Below are positions 1 through 5,217 of a stretch of DNA of 5,217 nucleotides, one piece after another; positions within the stretch are counted from its first letter, which is position 1, and every line of letters starts with the position of its first letter. The DNA lies in assembly GCA_046050405.1 (NCBI GenBank), contig JBJOPY010000291.1:1-5217 (forward strand), read 5' to 3'. The notes under the pieces were generated by a model that saw only the letters and a list, made by a program, of their open reading frames with translations, made no database searches and was not told the origin of the DNA. Position numbers and translations under genes: made by a program. The DNA comes from JADKCL01 sp046050405 (GTDB taxonomy: Bacteria > Bacteroidota > Bacteroidia > J057 > JADKCL01).

Positions 1-138
1 ATCCCCTCGCGTGGCAGGAGGAACCGGGAAACAGACGGCCCTCTCGCGAGGGCACTGGCCGGGAATGCCGAAGATGTTCATAATAGGATGAGATTTGATG
101 GAATGGGAACTAATGTGACCGTGGAAAAAAACCGGAAG
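1..138. other. Upstream region with no identifiable gene
   Basis: No complete gene is visible here. The frame of the following gene stays open to base 1, so the absence of an upstream stop does not help fix its start. The other two plus-strand frames close at 81-83 (TAA) and 89-91 (TGA); either could be the tail of a gene outside the window, but the short peptides are not recognisable. An 8-bp inverted repeat (CCCTCGCG at 4-11, CGCGAGGG at 45-52) encloses a 33-base loop and has no T tract. No clear Bacteroidota promoter (TTTG with TAnnTTTG) is seen. Confidence 0.5.
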
Positions 139-202
139 ATGACACTGCGGCGATTTTGCGCTGTGGCCTTGTTGCTCGGGTCGGGGCTGTCCGCAGAAGC
201 CC
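139..202 (+). other. Signal peptide coding segment
   Basis: The first 21 codons from ATG 139 give a short basic n-region (two Arg), an 11-residue hydrophobic core and a small-residue c-region ending A-E-A before Gln-Ser. The Cys at residue 7 lies before the hydrophobic core and is not in a lipobox, so signal peptidase I rather than lipoprotein processing is expected. The exact cleavage position is predicted by eye. Confidence 0.7.
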
Positions 203-1656
203 AGTCTTTTCCTGTCCTGCGTTGGCAGAAGTTCTATGGCTCCGAGGTGAACGATGTTCCTGCACGCATCCTGAAAGTACCGGATGGCAATCTATATATC
301 GGTGGCAGTCGGGGTACTGCTCAGGGCGGCAACGACATCTGGGTGGGCAAGGTCGACACCAATGGGCTGTTGCTATGGGACCGGACACTTGGGGGCAATG
401 GCAGCGACGAACTGAGGGACATGGTCGTGACCCCTGACTCCGGCTTGATTTTCGTCGGAACCTCCAATTCGTTCATCGAGCATCCCGAGAAAGGCCAGGC
501 GGAATACCAGGGAGATTACATTATGGGAAAGATCTCCAAGGCGGGCGGCATCGAGTGGGTGAAAAGCTATGGTGGCCCGGAGCTGGACCAAGCCTTTTGC
601 ATCGCAAAGTCGCGGGCATGGCCGGAGTACGTGGTTGGCGGCCTGTCCAATTCACGGGCATTGGATGTGCAGACCGAGCTTCCCCTGGCAAATCTCTGGG
701 CAGTGAAGATCGGTGACGCAGGGGAGAAGCGTACCGCCTGGACCTTCGGAGGAAAAGGGCATGACTGGGCCTACGGCATCGCACCCTGCAAGGATGGCGA
801 CTATGTGGTTGCAGGCTTCACGGGCTCCGAAGACATCGACGGCAGCGAAAGCCGGCAAAACGGGGACGGATGGGTCGCCCGCATCGATCGCTACGGGGCC
901 GTCGAATGGCAACGCATCTACAGCGGAAAGCTGGAAGACTATTTTGTCAAAGTGCTGGAGGACAGGGAAGGACACATCGTTGTGATCGGGAACTTCGAGT
1001 CCGATGAAAATGGCAAGCAGTTCTGGTTCCTGAAGCTGACGCCCCAGGGAAAGAAGATCTGCGAGCGCATCTTCGGGGACGATGCCGACGAGTATGCCAC
1101 ATCCATCATTGAGACGGCGGACAGGTCCTTCCTGATGACCGGATACAGCAAAAGCATCCCCCTCGTCAACAAGCATATCAAGGGTGGAGAGGATCTCTGG
1201 GTTTTCAAGCTGGATGCAAAGGGGGAAGTGCTCTGGGCCAATACTTATGGCGGGAGGGACAACGAGCGAGGCGTGGATGTCCTCGAATACCGTGAAGGGG
1301 TGTACTATGTCCTCGGAGTGAAGCAAAACAACTTCGAAAAGGCAGGGACAGTGGACCGAGGCAATGATTTCTGGCTGCTCCGCATCGATGAGCAGGCCTG
1401 CGACGACATCGACATCCAGGTCTATCTCTCCGCCCAGGACTACACTGCCTACGTCAAGAAGGGCTTCAAGCTGAAGTGCCTCACCGACCTCGGCGACCGC
1501 TTCCTCTGGGAGTTCGGGGATGGCACCACGAGCACCGACAAGGAGCCCGTCAAAGCCTATGATACCCCGGGCGTTTATGCGATCAGGGTAACGGTCTTCA
1601 TCGCTGACAACTGCTACAAGACCTACATGCTGCCAGAATACTTGACCGTCCGTTGA
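139..1656 (+). CDS. Secreted seven-repeat beta-propeller-like protein with C-terminal PKD domain
   Basis: The protein is 505 residues if it starts at ATG 139. That start puts a normal signal peptide at the N terminus: basic MTLRRF, a hydrophobic CAVALLLGSGL core, then AEA-QS as a likely signal peptidase I site. ATG 88 and GTG 121 are in-frame alternatives that would add 17 or 6 residues before it. Residues 29-417 hold seven repeats of 51-60 residues. Each has an aromatic- or Leu-G-G/S/D turn (Y33, L84, Y144, F203, Y261, F312, Y370) and a strand such as DIWVGKVD (66, 126, 185, 243, 294, 352, 410). This resembles SBBP-type propeller repeats and suggests seven blades. Residues about 446-488 are a PKD domain (WEFGDGT at 457-463, then YDTPGVYAIRV). 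The chain ends soon after, with no T9SS sorting domain and no lipobox, so it is probably periplasmic or secreted by an unclear route. Binding partner and function are unknown. Architecture is well supported; the blade count is inferred. Confidence 0.85.
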   Translation: MTLRRFCAVALLLGSGLSAEAQSFPVLRWQKFYGSEVNDVPARILKVPDGNLYIGGSRGTAQGGNDIWVGKVDTNGLLLWDRTLGGNGSDELRDMVVTPDSGLIFVGTSNSFIEHPEKGQAEYQGDYIMGKISKAGGIEWVKSYGGPELDQAFCIAKSRAWPEYVVGGLSNSRALDVQTELPLANLWAVKIGDAGEKRTAWTFGGKGHDWAYGIAPCKDGDYVVAGFTGSEDIDGSESRQNGDGWVARIDRYGAVEWQRIYSGKLEDYFVKVLEDREGHIVVIGNFESDENGKQFWFLKLTPQGKKICERIFGDDADEYATSIIETADRSFLMTGYSKSIPLVNKHIKGGEDLWVFKLDAKGEVLWANTYGGRDNERGVDVLEYREGVYYVLGVKQNNFEKAGTVDRGNDFWLLRIDEQACDDIDIQVYLSAQDYTAYVKKGFKLKCLTDLGDRFLWEFGDGTTSTDKEPVKAYDTPGVYAIRVTVFIADNCYKTYMLPEYLTVR

Positions 1657-1731
1657 GACATATTCCGTCCGTTTTCCCCAAATTTGTACCAAGGGCCATG
1701 CCTGCGGAATGGCTGCCCTGATCATGGACTG

Positions 1732-2085
1732 ATGAAGAAGACATTGCCTTACATAGCTGGATCCGCCTTGCCGGATGTCAAGGAGGTGGTGCAAGAGGAG
1801 GTTCTGACGGTGGAAATGCCGCTCTACCATGTGGTCTTGCTGGACGACGACCACCATACCTATGACTATGTCATCGAAATGCTCGGGCACGTCTTTGGCC
1901 ACAGCATCGAGCGCGCCTACCAAATGGCCTGTGAAGTGGATGCCAACGGCCGTGTCATTGTGGAAACCACCCATCTCGACCGCGCCGAGCTGAAGCGCGA
2001 CCAAATCCACGCCTTCGGGGCCGACTGGCGCATGCCGGAGAGCAAGGGATCCATGTCGGCAGTGGTGGAGCCTGCGGTGGGGTAG
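1732..2085 (+). CDS. clpS: ClpS-family ATP-dependent Clp protease adaptor (variant pocket)
   Basis: ClpS binds N-terminal degrons and hands the substrate to ClpA-ClpP-type proteases in the cytosol. From ATG 1732 the product is 117 residues, the usual size (E. coli 106). The flexible N-terminal tail is residues 1-29; the folded core starts at PLYHVVLLDDD and ends KGSMSAVVEPA near the C terminus. Aligned by eye to E. coli ClpS, N34-D35-D36 become D38-D39-D40, gatekeeper M40 becomes Y44, V43 is V47, H66 becomes D70 and L99 becomes M108. ClpA-contact positions E79 and K84 align with D83 and K88, so docking looks preserved. TTG 1684 would extend the protein by 16 unconvincing residues; ATG 1816 would remove the tail. 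No good Shine-Dalgarno is present. CAAATTTG at 1679-1686 resembles a Bacteroidota -7 box, but no well-spaced -33 TTTG goes with it. It lies 75 bp after the propeller gene and no clpA is in view. Family call is strong; N-degron specificity is uncertain. Confidence 0.88.
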   Translation: MKKTLPYIAGSALPDVKEVVQEEVLTVEMPLYHVVLLDDDHHTYDYVIEMLGHVFGHSIERAYQMACEVDANGRVIVETTHLDRAELKRDQIHAFGADWRMPESKGSMSAVVEPAVG

Positions 2086-2252
2086 CCGGGGGATTCCTTG
2101 GGTTTCTCAATGCCGGCCCCGCCACTCCCATATTTTCATTGATCCGAGCCGGCAATCCTGAAGCAGGGGCACTGGGGAACCTTCGCCGGACGGGCCGGCC
2201 AATGGAAACCGGAGAGTGCTACGGAATTGGCCTCCAGACGGATGCATCCTGC
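2086..2252. other. Convergent intergenic region
   Basis: These 167 bases separate the ends of two convergent genes, clpS on the plus strand and the dihydropyrimidinase on the minus strand. A shared terminator would be expected. The only candidate is an imperfect inverted repeat, AATGCCGGC (2109-2117) with GCCGGCAAT (2148-2156), which has one mismatch and a 30-base loop. Neither arm is followed by a T tract on either strand. I therefore see no convincing terminator and no small gene. Confidence 0.5.
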
Positions 2253-3617
2253 CTAGGATCGCCTCACAAATTGTCCATGCCCCTTCTTCACCTTCACTTC
2301 CCCCCCCTCGATCGCCACTTGTCCGCGCAAGAGCACGGTCTCCGTCTTCCCGGTCACCTTCCAGCCTTCATACGCGGAATAATCCACCCGCATGTGGTGG
2401 GTGTCCGCGCTGATCGTATGCTCCTTGTCCGGGTCGAAGATCACAATGTCCGCATCCGATCCCGGTGCGATCGTGCCTTTCTTCGGAAACATCCCGAAGA
2501 TCTTGGCGGCATTGGTGGAGGTGACCTCGACGTATTTGTTCATGGAAATCCTGCCCTTGCGGACGCCCTCGCTGTACAGCAATTCCATGCGGTGCTCGAT
2601 GGCGGGATGACCATTCGGGATCTTGCTGAAGTCATGGAGGCCCAGCTTCTTCTGCTCCCACATGAACGGGCAATGGTCGGTGGCGACGACTTGGATGAGG
2701 CCCTGGTTCAACCCCGCCCACAGCGCCGCTTGGTCTTTCTTTTCGCGAAGTGGCGGACTCATCACCCATTTGGCGCCTTCGAAGTCCTGTTCATACAGGC
2801 TGGCGTCCAGGACCAGGTACTGGATGCAGGTCTCCGCATGGACGCGCTGGTTGCGGAAGGTGGAGCGGCGCACCGCGTTGAGGGCTCCTTCGCAGGTCAT
2901 GTGGACTATATAGCCTTGGCAACCGGTGTAGTCAGCCATGTCCGCAAAGCGTCCGCTGGCCTCGGCCTCGGTGACCTCGGGTTGGGAGAGATAGTGGTAG
3001 AGCGGACTGAGCTTGCCCTCCGAACGGTGCCTGGCGATGAGGTGGTCGATCATGTCGCCATTGGTGGCATGGACCGTGACCATCCCCCCGTGTTCCCGGA
3101 CGACCCGCATCAGGCCGATCATCTGGCCATCGTCGATCATCAGTGCCCCCTTGTAGGCCATGAAGGTCTTGAAGCTCCTGATGCCCTCCTGGTGGATCAT
3201 CTCAGGGATTTCCCTGGCGGTATGCTCGTTGAAATCAGTGACGGCCATGTGAAAACTGTAGTCGGAGTAGGCATTGCCATTGGCGCGGCCTTGCCACTGC
3301 TCCAGTGCATGGCGCAAGGACTTGCCTTGCGTCTGCAAGATGAAATCAATCACCATCGTCGTCCCGCCATGCAAGGCGGCCTGGGTACCGGTCTCGTAGC
3401 TGTCACTGCTGGAGGTTCCCATGAAGGGCATGTCCAGGTGGACATGCGGGTCGATTCCCCCTGGAAAGACGAGCCTTCCGGCCGCATCGATCACATGGTC
3501 CGCAGAAAAGGGCATGTTCTGGCCGACAGCCACGACCTTTTCCCCTTCAATATAGATGTCACCCTGGAAGTCATCCGTCGCGGTGACGATCCTTCCGTTC
3601 TTGATCAGTGTTTTCAT
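2253..3617 (-). CDS. hydA: Dihydropyrimidinase / D-hydantoinase
   Basis: This cytosolic amidohydrolase-fold enzyme is expected to open 5,6-dihydrouracil or dihydrothymine to the N-carbamoyl-beta-amino acid, the second step of reductive pyrimidine breakdown; relatives also hydrolyse 5-substituted hydantoins. From ATG 3617 it has 454 residues, near the family's 455-475. The dinuclear metal site is complete: H58 and H60 (GGIDPHVHLD), K156 as the lysine to be carboxylated (FKTFMAYKG), H183 (VTVHATNGD), H239 (IVHMT) and D314 (ATDHCPF). Substrate-contact candidates are Y155, S287 (VMSPPLR) and N335 (IPNGHPAIEHR). Residues 1-50 and the C-terminal part from about 375 form the small beta-sandwich typical of the family. 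A TTG at 3683 could add 22 residues, but it lies inside the upstream terminator hairpin, so ATG 3617 is chosen; MKTLIKNGRIV is also the usual family N terminus. GAGGA abuts the ATG, too close for a normal Shine-Dalgarno. The terminator implies its own promoter. No dihydropyrimidine dehydrogenase or beta-ureidopropionase gene is in view, so the substrate (dihydropyrimidine or hydantoin) is not settled. Confidence 0.93.
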   Translation of the reverse strand: MKTLIKNGRIVTATDDFQGDIYIEGEKVVAVGQNMPFSADHVIDAAGRLVFPGGIDPHVHLDMPFMGTSSSDSYETGTQAALHGGTTMVIDFILQTQGKSLRHALEQWQGRANGNAYSDYSFHMAVTDFNEHTAREIPEMIHQEGIRSFKTFMAYKGALMIDDGQMIGLMRVVREHGGMVTVHATNGDMIDHLIARHRSEGKLSPLYHYLSQPEVTEAEASGRFADMADYTGCQGYIVHMTCEGALNAVRRSTFRNQRVHAETCIQYLVLDASLYEQDFEGAKWVMSPPLREKKDQAALWAGLNQGLIQVVATDHCPFMWEQKKLGLHDFSKIPNGHPAIEHRMELLYSEGVRKGRISMNKYVEVTSTNAAKIFGMFPKKGTIAPGSDADIVIFDPDKEHTISADTHHMRVDYSAYEGWKVTGKTETVLLRGQVAIEGGEVKVKKGHGQFVRRS

Positions 3618-3669
3618 TCCTCGCCAAGCATGATTCAGGGGGTGAAATTGAACATTTGTCAGACAAAAA

Positions 3670-3705
3670 TCAAAATCCGCCAATCCCCTGATTGGCGGAT
3701 TTTGA
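3670..3705 (-). terminator. Rho-independent terminator of the T9SS-sorted protein gene
   Basis: A perfect 15-bp inverted repeat (arms 3670-3684 and 3691-3705, core AATCCGCCAAT / ATTGGCGGATT) encloses a 6-base loop. Read on the minus strand, the stem ends in GGATTTTGA and runs into TTTTTGTC, a T-rich tail; on the plus strand it is followed by GAGGAGATGG, with no T tract. It starts 21 bases past the TGA at 3727-3729 of the upstream minus-strand gene and 52 bases before the dihydropyrimidinase ATG. It therefore should end the upstream transcript and separate the two genes. Confidence 0.85.
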
Positions 3706-3726
3706 GGAGATGGGGACCGTGTCCGC

Positions 3727-3966
3727 TCAATGCATCACGGCCAGGCGCAGGGCATGGTTGCCATCGGAAGCCTTGACTTGGGCGAGATACATACCTTGGT
3801 TCAGACCCGAAACATTGAGGGCGACTTGGTTGGACCCGGCATGGAGGCGCAGGGACTCATGCATCACCACCTGGCCGGCCGGGTTCACCAAAGTGATCTC
3901 CACCAGATCGCTGCGGACCAGGTCGAGGCTGAGGGTCACCCCGGAGGAGGAGGGGTTCGGATGGAT
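3727..3966 (-). other. T9SS type A C-terminal sorting domain coding segment
   Basis: The last 79 codons of the minus-strand gene encode the sorting domain. It starts at the I-H-P-N-P-S motif, contains a V-x-I-T-L-V-N-P-A-G-Q-V-V strand pair and a G-M-Y-L-A-Q-V strand, and ends R-L-A-V-M-H. These are the three conserved motifs of the type A family. The ending is less lysine-rich than many members, which is a minor departure. The domain is the main evidence that the organism belongs to the Bacteroidota. Confidence 0.88.
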
Positions 3967-5217
3967 TCCCAAGCTGCCGATGGTGGCGACCAAGGATGGC
4001 TGCACCCCCGTAATGGGTACCGTCAAGTAAGGCGTGTTTTCTGGATCCCAGTTGGTCCATCCTGCCGTCCAGTCATGGGTGCCATCAAAGGCTCCGCGGT
4101 ACGCCGTCTGCGTGAAGAAGCTCTTCTGAAGATTGGTCGCACTGAAGTCTGCACCCGTCAAGGCCGGCGATCCCTGCTGCGGCTGGAAGTCCGGTGCCGT
4201 CCAGTGATAGGGATTTGCGAGCATCAGGTCGCTGACGTTGGCAAGGGTGGAGTTGCCGCCATCGTTGTACCAGGTGGTCAGGTTCGTTGCGGTCAGGTTG
4301 TCCATGGCCGCAGGGCAACCTGCGATGATGTTGTTTCTCCATTGCAACAGGTCATTCGTACAGTTGTCGAATGTGGATGTATTCTCGACCTGGAGACCCG
4401 TAGGATAACCCATGATCAGCGAATTGTAAATGCACTCGCTCGTACCACGGCGCAAGTGGGCGCCGCGCTTGTAGTTGGAGTGGACAGTGGTGCCAAGGGT
4501 GCGCTTGGGGCCCACAATGGTGAAGTTGGAAATGATGGGACGGGTCGTGGGGGTGTTGCTGGAACCATTGGCATCGTTGTCGCTCTCGAAACCGTTGGAT
4601 CCCGAAACATCCGCCAGGGAGCTGTCGCGCAGGGAGACGCAGAATTGCAAGTGGCCACTGTAGCCGTAATCTGTATCAAATTCGTCATCCAGGCTGCGAT
4701 AAGTGACGAGGTACTTGACATTGACCGTGCCACCAAAGAATTCAAACGAGTCGTCGCCTCCGAAGCTGACCTGAACATGGTCGATGATGGTTCCATCGCC
4801 CACACCACCCAAGGTGAGGCCATTGGTCTCGCTATTGGGGACATAGGCGACTCCTGCAAACTCGATGCGACAGTACTGAATGACCCCCGAATTGTCATGA
4901 GGATCTGTACCCCCGTACCATCCCAAGGTGGGGTCTATGCCTCCCTCGCCCAGCCGCTGACCAGCAGGATCATTGACGGGAGCCTTCCCCAGGATCAATA
5001 CGCCACCCCAGTCCCCGGCGGCACGTTGGCCTGCATCATAAGCCGAGGTGAAGACGATGGGATGCTCCGCAGTTCCCTGTGCCATGATCTTCGCACCGCG
5101 GGTGATCACCAGGGAGCTGGCGTCTCCCTTGATCAATGTCCCCGGCTGTATCGTCAGCGTGGCATTGTTGGTCACATAGATGAATCCGCCCGTGAGCAGA
5201 TAGATATTATTGTTGGT
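3727..5217 (-). CDS. T9SS type A sorting domain-containing, beta-helix-like surface protein (5' end outside window)
   Basis: The frame is open through the right edge, so 496 C-terminal residues are seen and the signal peptide is missing. A GTG at 5175 is an internal valine (IYVTNNATLTI), not a start. Numbering from that valine, residues 1-60 (LTIQPGTLIKGD, VITRGAKIMAQGT, PIVFTS) are the N-terminal cap and first turns typical of secreted right-handed beta-helix proteins. Residues 55-300 continue with short Gly/Asn-rich strands and an acidic core (FGGDDSFEFFGGTVNVKYLV, then DDEFDTDYG at 163-171). About 404-482 is a T9SS type A C-terminal domain: IHPNPSSSGVTLSL, ITLVNPAGQVV, LNVSGLNQGMYLAQV. In Bacteroidota this domain directs outer-membrane export and is usually cleaved, with release or surface attachment. 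No catalytic motif is recognised, so the role (adhesion, polymer binding or structural) is unknown. It is followed by a strong terminator and is not co-transcribed with the dihydropyrimidinase. Confidence 0.9.
   Translation of the reverse strand, partial: TNNNIYLLTGGFIYVTNNATLTIQPGTLIKGDASSLVITRGAKIMAQGTAEHPIVFTSAYDAGQRAAGDWGGVLILGKAPVNDPAGQRLGEGGIDPTLGWYGGTDPHDNSGVIQYCRIEFAGVAYVPNSETNGLTLGGVGDGTIIDHVQVSFGGDDSFEFFGGTVNVKYLVTYRSLDDEFDTDYGYSGHLQFCVSLRDSSLADVSGSNGFESDNDANGSSNTPTTRPIISNFTIVGPKRTLGTTVHSNYKRGAHLRRGTSECIYNSLIMGYPTGLQVENTSTFDNCTNDLLQWRNNIIAGCPAAMDNLTATNLTTWYNDGGNSTLANVSDLMLANPYHWTAPDFQPQQGSPALTGADFSATNLQKSFFTQTAYRGAFDGTHDWTAGWTNWDPENTPYLTVPITGVQPSLVATIGSLGIHPNPSSSGVTLSLDLVRSDLVEITLVNPAGQVVMHESLRLHAGSNQVALNVSGLNQGMYLAQVKASDGNHALRLAVMH

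Noticed and set aside
4..52. Inverted repeat CCCTCGCG / CGCGAGGG upstream of the first gene
   Set aside because: The 8-bp arms are separated by 33 bases and there is no T tract or known operator pattern. In GC-rich DNA this can occur by chance, and the second arm overlaps its own small palindrome CTCGCGAG.
1646..1673. 9-bp direct repeat CCGTCCGTT spanning the stop codon of the first gene (1646-1654 and 1665-1673)
   Set aside because: There are only two short copies, one inside coding sequence, and no associated element or regulatory motif; probably chance.
1684..1731. TTG start at 1684 for clpS
   Set aside because: The added 16 residues contain two Cys, two Pro and three Gly, have no family counterpart, and the ATG at 1732 gives a normal ClpS tail length.
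652..2010. Long open frame of 452 codons on the minus strand, opposite the propeller gene and clpS
   Set aside because: It covers two well-supported plus-strand genes with recognisable domains. Its product is rich in Val/Asp/His/Leu with no domain or signal that I recognise, as expected for the antisense of GC-rich coding DNA. Antisense transcription or conservation data would be needed to revive it.
2109..2156. Imperfect inverted repeat between the convergent genes as a shared terminator
   Set aside because: The loop is 30 bases, the stem has a mismatch and no T tract follows on either strand, so it does not look like an intrinsic terminator.
3644..3670. Possible promoter TTTG (3667-3664) with TCAATTTC (3651-3644) for the dihydropyrimidinase
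   Set aside because: Only 12 bases separate the two elements, against about 19 in the Bacteroidota consensus, and the TTTG belongs to the terminator's T-rich tail.
2139..3776. Long open frame of 545 codons on the plus strand, opposite the dihydropyrimidinase
   Set aside because: The minus strand encodes a dihydropyrimidinase with a complete metal site over most of this span. The plus-strand product is His/Asp/Gly/Val-rich with no recognisable family and runs through the terminator hairpin, so it is a shadow.
4416..4898. 160-codon minus-strand frame inside the T9SS protein gene
   Set aside because: It is an out-of-frame reading of the beta-helix gene, rich in Ser/Thr/Pro/Ala, with no domain and fully contained in the real gene.

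Overview
The window most likely comes from a GC-rich member of the Bacteroidota (GC looks clearly above 50%; not counted). The best evidence is the C-terminal type IX secretion (T9SS) type A sorting domain on the last gene, a system essentially confined to that phylum and its relatives. Weak or absent Shine-Dalgarno sequences and secreted PKD/repeat proteins also fit. Saprospiria- or Chitinophagia-like lineages are plausible, but I cannot fix a genus.

Layout: two plus-strand genes are followed by two minus-strand genes. (1) 139-1656 (+) is a secreted protein with a signal peptide, seven W/YGG-type repeats that probably form a seven-bladed beta-propeller, and a C-terminal PKD domain. (2) 1732-2085 (+) is a ClpS-family N-degron adaptor with an altered, more acidic recognition pocket. 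(3) 2253-3617 (-) is a dihydropyrimidinase/hydantoinase with all metal ligands present; it converges on clpS across a 167-bp gap. (4) 3727-5217 (-) is the 3' part of a parallel-beta-helix-like surface protein that ends in a T9SS sorting domain; its 5' end lies beyond the right edge. A perfect 15-bp hairpin with a downstream T-rich tract on the minus strand (3670-3705) separates gene 4 from gene 3 and is a convincing intrinsic terminator.

The genes do not form an evident pathway or operon. Two encode exported proteins, one a cytosolic proteolysis adaptor and one a cytosolic pyrimidine-catabolic or hydantoin-cleaving enzyme. I see no RNA genes, mobile elements, CRISPR arrays or phage genes, and no convincing new system. 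The points most worth a second look are the ClpS pocket substitutions and the propeller-PKD protein that lacks a sorting domain.
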